DNA of 64,000 bases from assembly GCF_000421645.1 (NCBI RefSeq), contig NZ_ATXK01000001.1:868001-932000 (forward strand). Direction: 5' to 3'. Each line of letters starts with the position of its first letter. Within the stretch, counting starts at the first letter, position 1. This DNA is from Aurantimonas coralicida DSM 14790. GTDB taxonomy: Bacteria > Pseudomonadota > Alphaproteobacteria > Rhizobiales > Rhizobiaceae. Shown in pieces: positions 31,908 through 40,990 of the stretch. The notes under the pieces are model-generated. The model did not search any database and was not told where the DNA came from. It worked only from the letters and a program-made list of their open reading frames with translations. The translations under genes were made by a program, and so were the position numbers.

Positions 31908-32678
31908 ATGAGCGACTTCCTCCTGTTTCTTGCCGTCGGCTTCCTCGCCCAGCTCGTCGATGGCGCGCTCGGCATGGCCTACGGCATCGTCTCCTCCACC
32001 GTGCTCCTGTCCTTCGGCGTCGCGCCCGCCGCGGCCTCGGCCTCGGTCCACACGGCCGAACTCTTCACCACCGCGGCGTCGGGCACCGCGCATCTCGCCA
32101 ACCGCAATGTCGACTGGAAGCTGTTCTGGCGCCTCGTGCCCCTCGGCATTCTCGGCGGCGTTCTCGGCACCTACGTCCTGACCAGCATCTCCGGCAGTAT
32201 TCTGCGCCCCTATGTCGGCGCCTATCTGGCGGTGATCGGCGTCTATCTCCTCGTCCGCTCGTTCCGGAAGATCCCCAGCAGGCCGGTCTCGCCCGCGACC
32301 TCCATGCCGCTGGCCGCCTGCGGCGGCTTCCTCGACGCGGTCGGCGGCGGCGGCTGGGGACCGATCGTGACCTCCGGCCTGCTCGGCGCCGGCGGCCAGC
32401 CGCGCTACGTCATCGGCACGGTCAACACGGCCGAGTTCCTCGTCACCCTCTCGGTCTCGCTGACCTTCGTCTTCGCGCTCGTCACCGGACATTGGGAGGA
32501 GGCCGGCGACCTGACGACCCACGGCCTCGCCATTCTCGGCCTGATCGTCGGCGGCGTCGCGGCGGCGCCCTTCGCCGGCGTGATCGTGCGCCGGATCCCG
32601 GAGACGGCGCTGTTGCGCATCGTCGGTCTTCTCGTCTGCGGCTTGGCCATCACCCAGATCGTCGGCCTCATCCGCTGA
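31908..32678 (+). CDS. TSUP-family sulfite exporter TauE/SafE
   Basis: A 256-residue inner-membrane permease with about 8 hydrophobic helices. The N-terminal repeat starts FLLFLAVGFLAQLVDGALGMAYG, with the second-half repeat at GGFLDAVGGGGWGPIVTSGLLGAGG (~140), the paired signatures of TSUP transporters. Likely substrate is sulfite or another C1/C2 sulfonate-derived sulfur anion, but substrate cannot be read from the sequence. It lies behind an Rrf2 gene and a palindromic operator. Confidence 0.92.
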   Translation: MSDFLLFLAVGFLAQLVDGALGMAYGIVSSTVLLSFGVAPAAASASVHTAELFTTAASGTAHLANRNVDWKLFWRLVPLGILGGVLGTYVLTSISGSILRPYVGAYLAVIGVYLLVRSFRKIPSRPVSPATSMPLAACGGFLDAVGGGGWGPIVTSGLLGAGGQPRYVIGTVNTAEFLVTLSVSLTFVFALVTGHWEEAGDLTTHGLAILGLIVGGVAAAPFAGVIVRRIPETALLRIVGLLVCGLAITQIVGLIR

Positions 32679-32773
32679 ACTTGCCGCAGTTTTCCCGGAA
32701 CAACCGCACCCGAAAACCGTTTGGATATCGAAGCTTGGCAGACACTGCCGGCAACGAAGCAAAGGAATGTCCA

Positions 32774-32956
32774 ATGGTCGACAAGAACGAAGTCAAGGGT
32801 GCCGCCACCGAAGCCGGTGGCAAGCTCAAGCAGGCTGCCGGCGACCTGACCGGCAACGAGCGCCTGAAGGGCGAGGGTGCGGCCGACGAAATCGAAGGCA
32901 AGACCCAGAAGAATTACGGCAAGGTCAAGGACGCGGTGAACGACCAGACCAGCTGA
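32774..32956 (+). CDS. CsbD family stress protein
   Basis: A 60-residue CsbD-like protein: MVDKNEVKGAATEAGGKLKQAAGDLTGNERLKGEGAADEIEGK, ending QKNYGKVKDAVNDQTS. The repeated GKxKQAxGxLTGNxxLKGEG pattern is typical. AAAGGA lies about 8 nt before the ATG. It is a monocistron, closed by its own terminator 28 nt downstream. General stress-response induction is known for the family; the molecular function is not. Confidence 0.93.
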   Translation: MVDKNEVKGAATEAGGKLKQAAGDLTGNERLKGEGAADEIEGKTQKNYGKVKDAVNDQTS

Positions 32957-32984
32957 TCGCGCTACGAGCCGCAGACGTTTCGAG

Positions 32985-33011
32985 AGGCCGTCCCCATGGG
33001 GCGGCCTTTTT
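32985..33011 (+). terminator. Rho-independent terminator after the CsbD gene
   Basis: AGGCCG-T-CCCC / GGGGCGGCCT stem with one bulged T and a tiny AT loop, then five T. Confidence 0.88.
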
Positions 33012-33151
33012 CATGTGCAGACCCCGCCGCACGTCCACCATTGGGCCCCGCGTGACGCACTGTGTGCGCCGCAGCAATTCCGAACCCTCCTCCCCTCTCG
33101 ACGACGGTGCGGCCACCCGATTGTGGTTGCCGTTTCCCGCTGTTCGGCTAT

Positions 33152-33168
33152 TTTGGAATCAATCCAAA
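33152..33168. promoter_or_regulatory. Short inverted repeat upstream of the molybdoenzyme operon
   Basis: TTTGGA-ATCAA-TCCAAA, 6-bp arms, about 59 nt before the iorA-like start. It is the only symmetric AT-rich site in the leader and could be an operator, but no regulator is adjacent. Confidence 0.4.
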
Positions 33169-33226
33169 TCATGACGGAGCCGCGTGGCGGCACCTGCCTG
33201 ACCGGCCGCCCTGAAGGAGGCTTCCC

Positions 33227-33685
33227 TTGATCAGTTTCACACTCAACGGCGAACAGAAGACGTTCGACGGCGATCCCGACACGCCCCTGCTCTGGGTCAT
33301 CCGTGACGCCGAGCGCCTGACCGGCACCAAATATGGCTGCGGCATCGCCCAGTGCGGCGCCTGCACCGTGCATCTCGACGGCATGACCCGGCGCTCCTGC
33401 ATCACGCCGATCTCCACCGTCGACGGCTCCAGCGTCACCACCATCGAGGGCGTCGAGGGCGCGGAAGCGGAGGCCGTGCAGGCCGCCTGGACCGCCATCG
33501 ACGTGCCGCAATGCGGCTATTGCCAGTCCGGCCAGATCATGTCGGCGGTCTCGTTGCTGCAGTTCAATCCGACGCCGAGCGACGAGGACATCGACAACGC
33601 CATGGCCGGCAACATCTGCCGCTGTGCCACCTATCAACGCATCCGCCAGGCGATCCACGACGCCTCCGACACGCTGGAGGGCTGA
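33227..33685 (+). CDS. (2Fe-2S)-binding subunit of isoquinoline 1-oxidoreductase-like molybdoenzyme (IorA-like)
   Basis: A 152-residue small subunit with two [2Fe-2S] domains. The plant-ferredoxin type site is C38, C43, C46, C58 ([13 protein letters not shown]...C), and the alpha-helical type is C96, C99, C131, C133 (CGYC ... CRC). The start is TTG at 33227 with AAGGAGG 6 nt upstream, an unusually good Shine-Dalgarno for a TTG. It is separated by 4 nt from the large subunit. The pair lacks an FAD subunit, as in the IorAB/aldehyde-dehydrogenase subgroup whose electrons go to a c-type cytochrome. Confidence 0.92.
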   Translation: MISFTLNGEQKTFDGDPDTPLLWVIRDAERLTGTKYGCGIAQCGACTVHLDGMTRRSCITPISTVDGSSVTTIEGVEGAEAEAVQAAWTAIDVPQCGYCQSGQIMSAVSLLQFNPTPSDEDIDNAMAGNICRCATYQRIRQAIHDASDTLEG

Positions 33686-33689
33686 TCCC

Positions 33690-35846
33690 ATGGGTATCCA
33701 GACCATCAACCCGACCCGCCGCAACTTTCTGATCGGCACCGGTCTCGTCATCGGCGTGGCGCTGGCCTCGCGGACCAAGGCCGCCGCTGCCCTGATCCAG
33801 GGCGCACCGGCCGGTCCCGCCGGCCCGGCCAGCGAATTCAACGCCTTCGTGCGCATCGCCCCGGACAGCACGGTCACGGTCCTGTCGAAGCATATCGAGT
33901 TCGGCCAGGGTCCCTATACGGGCCTGACCACGCTGGTCGCCGAGGAACTCGACGCCGACTGGAGCCAGATGCGCGCCGCCGCGGCGCCCGCGGACGAGAC
34001 CTACAAGAACCTCGCCTTCGGCCTGCAGGGCACCGGCGGCTCGACGTCGATTGCCAATTCCTACGAGCAGATGCGCAAGGCCGGCGCCACCGCACGGGCC
34101 ATGCTGGTCGCCGCGGCGGCCGAGGAATGGGGCGTACCGGCCGAGGAGATCACCGTCTCCAAGGGTCGCATCGCCCATGCGGCCTCCGGCAAGGAATCCG
34201 GCTTCGGCGAACTCGCCGACAAGGCCGCCACCATGGATGCACCTTCCGATCCGGTCCTCAAGGATCCGAAGGACTTCGTCCTGATCGGCACCGACCGGCC
34301 GAAGCTCGACACGCCGGAAAAGACCAATGGCAAGGCGGTCTTCACCCTCGACGTCCTCGCCGACAACATGATGATCGCCATGGTCGCGCATCCGGCCCAT
34401 TTCGGCGCCACGGTGCAGAGTTTCGACGATACTGCGGCTCGCCAGATCCCCGGCGTCGTGGACATCCAGCAGATTCCGCAGGGCATCGCGGTCTATGCCG
34501 AGAACACCTATGCCGCCCTGAAGGCGCGCGATGCGCTGAAGATCGTCTGGGACCTGACCACCGCCGAGTCGCGCTCCAGCGAGGAGATCTACGAGGATTA
34601 CCGCGCGCTGTTCTCCGGCGAAGGGCTCGAGGCGGCCAATGAAGGCGATGTCGACGGCGCCTCCTCGGCGAACGGCATCACCACGATGCACTCCGACCTC
34701 GTCTTCCCCTTCCTCGCCCATGCCCCGATGGAGCCGCTAGATGCGGTGCTGATCAAGCAGGAGGACGGCTCGATCGACTGCTACAACGGCTCGCAGTTCC
34801 CCGGCCAGGACAAGGCCGCGATCGCCGAGGTCTGCGGCGTCGACGCGTCGAAGGTGCGGGTGAACATGCAGCTTGCCGGCGGCAGCTTCGGCCGCCGCGC
34901 CCAGTTCGGCTCGCCCTACATGCGCGAGGCGGCAGCCGCCTTCAAGGCGTCCGGCATGGACCGTCCGATCAAGCACATGTGGACCCGCGAGGACGACATT
35001 CGCGGCGGCTTCTACCGTCCGATCTACGTTCACGCGATCAAGGGCGCCATCGATGCTGAGGGCAACATCGTCGCCTGGGACCACAAGATCGCCGGCCAGT
35101 CGATCATGAACAAGACCGAGCTCGACGAGACGACGGTCGAGGGCGCCTCGGACCTGCCCTATGCGATCCCCAATCGCCGGGTCTACGCCCATCAGACCGA
35201 GCTGCCGGTGCCGATCCTGTGGTGGCGCTCGGTAGGCCACACCCACACCGCCTTCGCCGTCGAGACCTTCCTCGACGAGATGCTGGAAAAGGCCGGCAAG
35301 GATCCCGTCGAGGGGCGCCTGGCGCTGCTCGGCGAACACCCGCGCCACACGGCCGTCCTGAAGAAGGTCGCCGAGATCGCCGGCTGGGGCACGCCCGCGC
35401 CGGAAGGCCGTCAGCGCGGCGTCGCGGTCCACAAGAGCTTCAACACTTATGTCGCGGAGATCGCCGAGGTCTCCATCGGCGAGGACGGGGCTCCCAAGGT
35501 CCACAAGGTCTGGTGCGCGGTCGATTGCGGCGTTGCCGTCAATCCGAACATCATCCGGGCCCAGATGGAGGGCGGCATCGGCTACGGCCTCGGCGCGATC
35601 CTCTACGACCAGATCACGCTCGGCGACGGCGGCCGCGTCGTCCAGTCCAACTTCCACGACTATCGCTCGCTGCGCATCAACGAGATGCCCGAGGTCGAGG
35701 TCGCCATCATCCCTTCCAGCGAGCCGCCGACGGGTGTCGGCGAACCCGGCACTCCGCCGATCGGACCGGCCGTCGCCAATGCCTGGCGTCGCCTGACCGG
35801 CCAGCCGGTGCGCCGCCTGCCGATCGTCGGCAATCTCGTCTCGTGA
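33690..35846 (+). CDS. Molybdopterin cofactor-binding subunit, isoquinoline 1-oxidoreductase-like (IorB-like), Tat-exported
   Basis: A 718-residue xanthine-oxidase-family catalytic subunit. ATG 33690 yields a Tat signal ([10 protein letters not shown]-hydrophobic stretch, RR at ~10-11), so the heterodimer is exported folded with its Fe-S partner. Order: domain I with [14 protein letters not shown] at ~72, and the Mo-cofactor domain with [17 protein letters not shown] and the loop [15 protein letters not shown] near 415. [18 protein letters not shown] segment near the end carries the conserved base Glu of the family. The substrate is unknown (aldehydes and N-heterocycles are known for relatives). 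A diheme cytochrome gene follows at once. Confidence 0.92.
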   Translation: MGIQTINPTRRNFLIGTGLVIGVALASRTKAAAALIQGAPAGPAGPASEFNAFVRIAPDSTVTVLSKHIEFGQGPYTGLTTLVAEELDADWSQMRAAAAPADETYKNLAFGLQGTGGSTSIANSYEQMRKAGATARAMLVAAAAEEWGVPAEEITVSKGRIAHAASGKESGFGELADKAATMDAPSDPVLKDPKDFVLIGTDRPKLDTPEKTNGKAVFTLDVLADNMMIAMVAHPAHFGATVQSFDDTAARQIPGVVDIQQIPQGIAVYAENTYAALKARDALKIVWDLTTAESRSSEEIYEDYRALFSGEGLEAANEGDVDGASSANGITTMHSDLVFPFLAHAPMEPLDAVLIKQEDGSIDCYNGSQFPGQDKAAIAEVCGVDASKVRVNMQLAGGSFGRRAQFGSPYMREAAAAFKASGMDRPIKHMWTREDDIRGGFYRPIYVHAIKGAIDAEGNIVAWDHKIAGQSIMNKTELDETTVEGASDLPYAIPNRRVYAHQTELPVPILWWRSVGHTHTAFAVETFLDEMLEKAGKDPVEGRLALLGEHPRHTAVLKKVAEIAGWGTPAPEGRQRGVAVHKSFNTYVAEIAEVSIGEDGAPKVHKVWCAVDCGVAVNPNIIRAQMEGGIGYGLGAILYDQITLGDGGRVVQSNFHDYRSLRINEMPEVEVAIIPSSEPPTGVGEPGTPPIGPAVANAWRRLTGQPVRRLPIVGNLVS

Positions 35847-35863
35847 ACGACAGGACAGCATCT

Positions 35864-36556
35864 GTGACGTCAATGACATCCCTGGCCGGCCGCTTCGCCG
35901 GCATCCTCGTCGCCGCTGGCCTCGTCATGGGTCCGGCCGGTGCGCAGGAACGCGCGCCCGCGGCGCCCGAACCCTCGACGCCTGCCGTCGCGCCCCAGGC
36001 CGATCCCGAGCGGACCCTGAAGCCGGTCTCGGCCTTCGACGGGATCGCCGACGAGACCCAGCGCTCGATCGCCATCTTCGAGGAAACCGGCAAGGTGCTC
36101 CTGCATCCGCGCTGCGTGAACTGCCATCCGGCGGGCAATTCGCCGCTCCAGGGCATGGAGATGCGCGAGCATCAGCCGCCCGTCGTGCGCGGCGATTCCA
36201 ATTTCGGCGCCCCCGGCATGATGTGCAACACCTGCCATGGTCCCGAGAATGTCGAGGTGGTGGCGCAGGCCGAGGGCATCCGCTCGATCCCCGGCAATCC
36301 GAACTGGCATGTCGCGCCGATCGAGATGGCCTGGGAGGGCCGTTCGCTGGCCGAGATCTGCGTGCAGATCAAGGATCAGGACCGCAATGGCGGCAAGACC
36401 CTGGCCGAGCTCGTCGAGCACATGGCCGCCGACGATCTGGTCGGCTGGGGCTGGAATCCGGGCCAAGGCCGCGAGAAGGTGCCGGGCACGCAGGAGCAGT
36501 TCGGCGCGCTCTACGAGGCCTGGGCCGCGACCGGGGCCCATTGCCCGGCCGGCTGA
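35864..36556 (+). CDS. Secreted diheme c-type cytochrome, probable electron acceptor of the molybdoenzyme
   Basis: A 230-residue periplasmic protein. GTG 35864 has AGGA 8 nt upstream and gives a signal peptide ([23 protein letters not shown]); an ATG at 35873 is also in frame. Two heme sites are visible: CVNCH at ~84-88 and CNTCH at ~121-125. A conserved [30 protein letters not shown] block follows. No third CxxCH occurs. It is 17 nt after the molybdoenzyme large subunit and is often annotated as an isoquinoline 1-oxidoreductase subunit, passing electrons from the [2Fe-2S] subunit to the respiratory chain. Ends at a terminator. Confidence 0.88.
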   Translation: MTSMTSLAGRFAGILVAAGLVMGPAGAQERAPAAPEPSTPAVAPQADPERTLKPVSAFDGIADETQRSIAIFEETGKVLLHPRCVNCHPAGNSPLQGMEMREHQPPVVRGDSNFGAPGMMCNTCHGPENVEVVAQAEGIRSIPGNPNWHVAPIEMAWEGRSLAEICVQIKDQDRNGGKTLAELVEHMAADDLVGWGWNPGQGREKVPGTQEQFGALYEAWAATGAHCPAG

Positions 36557-36583
36557 CCGGCCAGCATCCATGACGAGATCTTG

Positions 36584-36611
36584 CAGGCGGGTCCCCAGGG
36601 CCCGCCTGTTT
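36584..36611 (+). terminator. Terminator after the molybdoenzyme/cytochrome operon
   Basis: Eight-bp stem CAGGCGGG / CCCGCCTG with a 9-nt loop, followed by a T-rich stretch (GTTTCGTTTGG). It separates the operon from fumC. Confidence 0.75.
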
Positions 36612-36727
36612 CGTTTGGGGCTTCGCCGCCGGCCTAAACCGATTTTACCCTGCGTCCGCCCCTTCCGATCCGGCGGCGCGCCCGGTAAGCCATGCCCGAC
36701 CTGTACACGAGCTGCGAAGGGCAGAAG

Positions 36728-38116
36728 ATGAGCACCCGTACCGAAACCGATTCCATCGGCGCCATCGAAGTCGAGGCCGACCGCTACTGGGGCGCCCAGA
36801 CCGAACGGTCGCGCAACAATTTCCGCATTGGCGGGGACCGCCAGCCGTTGCCGCTGATCCACGCCCTCGCCCTCGTCAAGAAGGCTGTGGCCCGGGTGAA
36901 CACCTCGATGGGCCGCCTCGACGGCCAGATCGCCGACGCCATCGAGAGCGCCGCCGACGAGATCGTCGCGGGCAAGCTCGACGACCACTTCCCCCTCGTC
37001 GTCTGGCAGACCGGCTCGGGCACCCAGACCAACATGAATGTCAACGAGGTCATCTCGAACCGGGCGATCGAGATGCTCGGCGGCACCATGGGCAGCAAGA
37101 AGCCGGTGCATCCCAACGACCACGTCAACATGAGCCAGTCGTCCAACGACGTCTTCCCGACGGCCATGCATGTCGCGACCGTCCTGGAGACCCGCCGCCT
37201 GCTGCTGCCGGCGCTCGACCGGCTGCACGGCTCGCTGGACGCCAAGGCGAAGCAGTATGCGTCGATCATCAAGATCGGCCGCACCCACACCCAGGACGCC
37301 ACGCCGGTGACGCTCGGCCAGGAATTCTCCGGCTACGCCGCGGCGCTGGAACTCTCCAAGAAGCGCATCAACGACGCTCTCGACGGTGTCCTGGCGCTGG
37401 CCCAGGGCGGCACCGCTGTCGGCACCGGCCTCAACGCGCCCGAGGGCTTCGATACGGCGGTCGCCGCCGAGGTCGCCAAGCTCACCGGCGAGGCGTTCCG
37501 CACCGCGACCAACAAGTTCGAGGCGCTGGCCTCGCACGGCGCACTGACCTTCTTCCACGGCGCGCTCAACTCGCTGGCCGCCGATCTGATGAAGATCGCC
37601 AACGACATCCGCTTCCTCGGCTCCGGCCCGCGCTCCGGTCTCGGCGAACTCAACCTGCCGGCCAACGAGCCCGGCTCGTCGATCATGCCGGGCAAGGTCA
37701 ACCCGACCCAGGCCGAGGCCATCACCATGGTCGCCACCGAGATCTTCGGCCACGACACCACCGTGACGGTGGCGGCGTCGCAGGGCCATTTCGAGCTGAA
37801 CGTCTTCAAGCCGGTCATTGCCAATGCCGTCCTGTCCTCGATCCGGCTCCTGGCCGATTCCATGGTCAGCTTCGCCGAACATTGCGTCGACGGTATCGAG
37901 GCGAACGAGGAGCGCATCCAGAGCTTGATGGAGCAGTCGCTGATGCTGGTGACCGCGCTGGCGCCGACCATTGGCTACGATGCGGCCGCCAAGATCGCCA
38001 AGACGGCGCATCAGAACGGCACGACCCTTCGCGAGGAAGCCGTCGCGAGCGGCCTCGTCTCCGAGGCGGATTACGACCGGATCGTCGATCCGCGCACCAT
38101 GATCGCGCCGGGCTGA
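36728..38116 (+). CDS. fumC: Class II fumarate hydratase
   Basis: Catalyses fumarate + H2O to malate in the TCA cycle; oxygen-stable class II; 462 residues. ATG 36728 ([28 protein letters not shown]) has AAGG about 7 nt upstream; codons before it are non-coding. The substrate motifs [26 protein letters not shown] and the superfamily signature [13 protein letters not shown] (~318) are intact. Same strand as the cytochrome gene but behind a terminator, so an independent unit. Confidence 0.97.
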   Translation: MSTRTETDSIGAIEVEADRYWGAQTERSRNNFRIGGDRQPLPLIHALALVKKAVARVNTSMGRLDGQIADAIESAADEIVAGKLDDHFPLVVWQTGSGTQTNMNVNEVISNRAIEMLGGTMGSKKPVHPNDHVNMSQSSNDVFPTAMHVATVLETRRLLLPALDRLHGSLDAKAKQYASIIKIGRTHTQDATPVTLGQEFSGYAAALELSKKRINDALDGVLALAQGGTAVGTGLNAPEGFDTAVAAEVAKLTGEAFRTATNKFEALASHGALTFFHGALNSLAADLMKIANDIRFLGSGPRSGLGELNLPANEPGSSIMPGKVNPTQAEAITMVATEIFGHDTTVTVAASQGHFELNVFKPVIANAVLSSIRLLADSMVSFAEHCVDGIEANEERIQSLMEQSLMLVTALAPTIGYDAAAKIAKTAHQNGTTLREEAVASGLVSEADYDRIVDPRTMIAPG

Positions 38117-38320
38117 TCCGGGTGACAGACGGCGACGATCGATGCCTGCCTATCGGTCGTCGCCACCAGAACTGCGATTGTATCGTTTTTGGTTGACGAA
38201 TTGTCGGCGCCGGGCCGGGATGCAAGTTCCGGCGCGGCAGTTTACCTGTGCATCGGTTCAACCGACAAAGGCACTGCGGAACATCATCCACCGCAACGAC
38301 GCCGCCCAGGAGACATCGCC

Positions 38321-38701
38321 ATGAACGCCAATCTCATCCTTCTCGGCAGGGTTCTCCTGTCGATCATCTTCATCTTGTCGGGCTTCGGCAAGCTCGCCGG
38401 TGCCGCAGGCTTCTCCGGCTATCTGTCCAGCCTCGGCGTGCCCGCACCGCTCGTGATGGCCTATGTCGTCGGCGCCTTCGAGCTTCTGGCCGGCATCGCG
38501 GTCCTCGTCGGCTTCCAGACGCGGGCCGTGGCGATCGCGCTGGCCGCCTTCTGCGTCGCCACCGGTCTCCTCGCCCATATCGACGACCAGACCGCGCTGC
38601 TCAAGAACATTGCCCTCGCCGGCGGCTTCCTCGCCCTTGCCGGCGCCGGTGCCGGCGCGCTGGCCGTCGACAAGCCGAAGCGCGAAAGCCGCTACGCCTG
38701 A
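38321..38701 (+). CDS. DoxX family membrane protein
   Basis: A 126-residue protein with four hydrophobic helices: ILLGRVLLSIIFILSGFGKLAG, then LVMAYVVGAFELLAGIAVLVGF, AVAIALAAFCVATGLLAH and ALAGGFLALAGAGAGAL. The pattern and the FGKLAG motif fit the DoxX family. CAGGAG lies 8 nt before the ATG. Known members act in redox/thiosulfate or quinone-linked roles, but function here is open. Ends at a strong terminator. Confidence 0.88.
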   Translation: MNANLILLGRVLLSIIFILSGFGKLAGAAGFSGYLSSLGVPAPLVMAYVVGAFELLAGIAVLVGFQTRAVAIALAAFCVATGLLAHIDDQTALLKNIALAGGFLALAGAGAGALAVDKPKRESRYA

Positions 38702-38729
38702 CGAGCCCAAAGGTCCGAAGAACGGCCCA

Positions 38730-38765
38730 GCCGCTCCGGTCGCCAACGCGCCGGGGCGGCTTTTT
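38730..38765 (+). terminator. Rho-independent terminator after the DoxX gene
   Basis: Stem GCCGCTCCGG / CCGGGGCGGC (one wobble pair) with an 11-nt loop, then five T. Confidence 0.85.
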
Positions 38766-38823
38766 CGTGCGCACGCCCCAAAACCGGCATCCGCCGAACG
38801 GGGATTCCTTTACGTAAGTTCTG

Positions 38824-38851
38824 TTGCCTTATAGAATTCTCTTCTTATAGC
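38824..38851 (+). promoter_or_regulatory. Possible promoter in an AT-rich stretch before the 59-residue reading frame
   Basis: TTGCCT (38824-38829) and TATAGC (38846-38851) are separated by 16 nt. The stretch 38805-38855 is clearly AT-richer than its surroundings. It precedes the small gene at 38904 by about 50 nt. Confidence 0.4.
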
Positions 38852-38903
38852 ATCGCGGCGCGTGAGATTCGCCACGTGAGCCAGCAGGTTCGATGGGGGA
38901 AAT

Positions 38904-39083
38904 ATGACGGAACGTGTCAGTATCAATTCCGGTCAGGTCAGCCGGGAATACGTCGCCTGGATGTTGATGGAAAAGGTCATCCATTCGGAGGCCGACATCA
39001 GACGCAACAGTCCTGACCGGAAATATGTTCTCGATCTCTTCGTAGAATGCCTGCAGGCGACGGGCGGCCACAGACCCGGATAG
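38904..39083 (+). CDS. Small protein of unknown function (59 residues)
   Basis: Short reading frame between doxX and hisG. It starts MTERVSINSGQVSREYVAW and continues with MLMEKVIHSEADIRR and YVLDLFVECLQATGG, then a short Gly/His/Arg tail. A G-rich Shine-Dalgarno (GGGGGA) lies about 4 nt before the ATG, and an AT-rich promoter-like stretch lies upstream. The composition (amphipathic helices REYVAWMLMEKV and KYVLDLFVECL) looks protein-like rather than random GC-rich translation. No family is recognised. It converges on hisG, whose stop is 60 nt away. Coding status is moderately supported. Confidence 0.55.
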   Translation: MTERVSINSGQVSREYVAWMLMEKVIHSEADIRRNSPDRKYVLDLFVECLQATGGHRPG

Positions 39084-39142
39084 TCTTGATCAGAACAGAC
39101 CGCCGCTTCCCTACCGGGAGCGACGGTGCCACCGGGCTGATG

Positions 39143-39844
39143 TCAGTCCGGCGCCGAACCGAACCGGGCGGCCAGGGCGTCCGCTTCGGCCACATCCTGG
39201 CGGTCGCGCGCAACCAGCGAGCGGATCAGGCAGGCCTGCGACCGCAAAATCACCCCGTCGGACAGGATCTTGAGATGGTTCGCGGTCAGGGTGGAGCCGG
39301 TCGAGGTGATGTCGACGATGACATCCGCCGAGCCCGCAGCGGGGGTGCCCTCGGTCGCGCCGAGGCTCTCCACGATACGGTAGCTCTGGATCCCGTTGCG
39401 CCGCGTGAAGAAGCTCTGGGTCAGCCGCCAGTATTTCGTTGCCACCCGCAGGCGGCGCCCGTGCCGGGCCCGATAGCCGCCGGCCACGTCGTTCAGGTCT
39501 TCCATCGTCTCCACGTCGACCCAGGCATCGGGCACGGCCACGACCACGTCGGCATGACCGAAGCCGAGGCGGGCCACCGTTTCCACCATTTGGTCGGGCT
39601 CGGCGATGGTCTCGCGGATCAGATCCTCGCCCGTGATGCCGAAATCGATCGCCCCGTCGCGCAATTCGCGGGCGATCTCCGAGGCCGACAGCAGCAGTAC
39701 TTCCAGTCCCGGCGCACCGGTGACGCTGGTGCGGTAGCTGCGCGAATCCTCGGCCGACGCCACATGGATGCCGGCCCCGGCCAGCGCCGCGACGGCCTTG
39801 TCCTTCAACCGCCCCTTGGACGGGATCGCGAGGGTGAGCGTCAT
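39143..39844 (-). CDS. hisG: ATP phosphoribosyltransferase, short form
   Basis: First step of histidine synthesis. The 233-residue length and lack of a C-terminal regulatory domain mark the short HisG that requires HisZ. Motifs: [17 protein letters not shown] at the N-terminus, [16 protein letters not shown] near 62, and the PRPP-binding segment [20 protein letters not shown] near 172. The ATG overlaps the hisZ stop (ATGA), giving a hisS-hisZ-hisG leftward cluster. Confidence 0.96.
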   Translation of the reverse strand: MTLTLAIPSKGRLKDKAVAALAGAGIHVASAEDSRSYRTSVTGAPGLEVLLLSASEIARELRDGAIDFGITGEDLIRETIAEPDQMVETVARLGFGHADVVVAVPDAWVDVETMEDLNDVAGGYRARHGRRLRVATKYWRLTQSFFTRRNGIQSYRIVESLGATEGTPAAGSADVIVDITSTGSTLTANHLKILSDGVILRSQACLIRSLVARDRQDVAEADALAARFGSAPD

Positions 39845-40986
39845 GCCGCGTCTCCCGTCCGGCTGGCGATGCGGTCGAGCCAGAGCGAAAAGCCGACGGC
39901 CGGCACCGGCCGCTCGGCGCCGAGAATGCTCAACAGCCGGTCATAGCGCCCGCCGCCTGCCAGCGGCTCGTCCGACCCCTTGCGGCGCGCCTCGAAGACG
40001 AGGCCGGTGTAATAATCGATCGGCCGACCGAAGGCGGCGCGATAGCGCACTGCGGCGAGATCGACGCCGGCCGCCCGCAGCGCGAGATTGCGGGTCTCGA
40101 AGAAGGTCAGCGCCCGGCCGAGATCGAGCCCGGCCGCGCCGGCAAGATCGCCGATCACCGTGCCGGCCTCCGACAGGGGGGCGTCGATGGCCAGGAACCG
40201 GCGCAGGAGCTGCAACGAGCCCTCGCTGAGCCGGGCCTCGGCGATCGCTACCTTCTCGATCAGCCGCGCCGCGACCTCGCCCGGCGAGCGCCCGGAATGG
40301 GGCGGCAGCCCCGCTTCCTCCATGCGTTCGCGAATTTTGAAAGTCAGCGCGCCCTGCTCGCCGAGACGGGCGAGTTCGGCAAATTCCGGATCGAGCGTGT
40401 CCAGCGCGCCGCTGCCGCCACGTGCGAGCGCGGCGAGCGCCGCTTCCAGCTGATCGTCATGGCCGAAGGTGCGCACCAGACGGCGCTGCCAGCCCTCCGG
40501 CAGGCCGAGCGCCCGCAGGAACGCCTCGAACAGGCCTTGGTCGCCGAGAACGAGATCGAGCTCGCCGGCTTCGAGACCGCAGGTCTCCAGCCCCGCCAGG
40601 GCGTCGGCCAACGCCCGCGCATCGGCGGTCGCGGCGTTCTCTTCGCCCAGATCCTCGATCCCGGCCTGGTAGAACTCGCCCGGTCCGGTCGGCCGCTGGC
40701 GGAACACCAGCCCGACATAGCTGTAGCGGCGCGGCAGCGTCGCGCCGTGGCCGACATGGTCGCGGCAGACGGGGATGGTGAAGTCGGGCCGCAGGCACAG
40801 GGTCTCGCCGGCCTCGCCCCGGGTCAGGAAGATGCGCCGGCGCAGCGCCTCGCCGGCCGTGTCGAGATAGGGGTCGGCCGGCTGGATGATCGGCACATCG
40901 ACGCGCGCCGCGCCGCGTGCGGCGAACAGAGCGCCGAGCTCGGCTTCGTAGGGCGCGCCCGTTCCGGCGCGTGTCTCGGCGCTCAC
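39841..40986 (-). CDS. hisZ: ATP phosphoribosyltransferase regulatory subunit
   Basis: HisRS paralogue that assembles with short HisG and confers histidine feedback. It is 381 residues from the GTG at 40986, chosen because GGAG lies 9 nt upstream and it avoids overlap with hisS; an ATG at 41028 is in frame but overlaps. The class II synthetase-like fold shows [26 protein letters not shown] and [10 protein letters not shown]. The C-terminal part has [32 protein letters not shown]. It lies between hisS and hisG, as in other Hyphomicrobiales. Confidence 0.94.
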   Translation of the reverse strand: MSAETRAGTGAPYEAELGALFAARGAARVDVPIIQPADPYLDTAGEALRRRIFLTRGEAGETLCLRPDFTIPVCRDHVGHGATLPRRYSYVGLVFRQRPTGPGEFYQAGIEDLGEENAATADARALADALAGLETCGLEAGELDLVLGDQGLFEAFLRALGLPEGWQRRLVRTFGHDDQLEAALAALARGGSGALDTLDPEFAELARLGEQGALTFKIRERMEEAGLPPHSGRSPGEVAARLIEKVAIAEARLSEGSLQLLRRFLAIDAPLSEAGTVIGDLAGAAGLDLGRALTFFETRNLALRAAGVDLAAVRYRAAFGRPIDYYTGLVFEARRKGSDEPLAGGGRYDRLLSILGAERPVPAVGFSLWLDRIASRTGDAA

Positions 40987-40990
40987 GGTC

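Noticed and set aside
38829-39071. Minus-strand frame overlapping the 59-residue gene
   Set aside because: It has no ribosome-binding signal and no family resemblance; the plus-strand frame has both a Shine-Dalgarno and a promoter-like leader.
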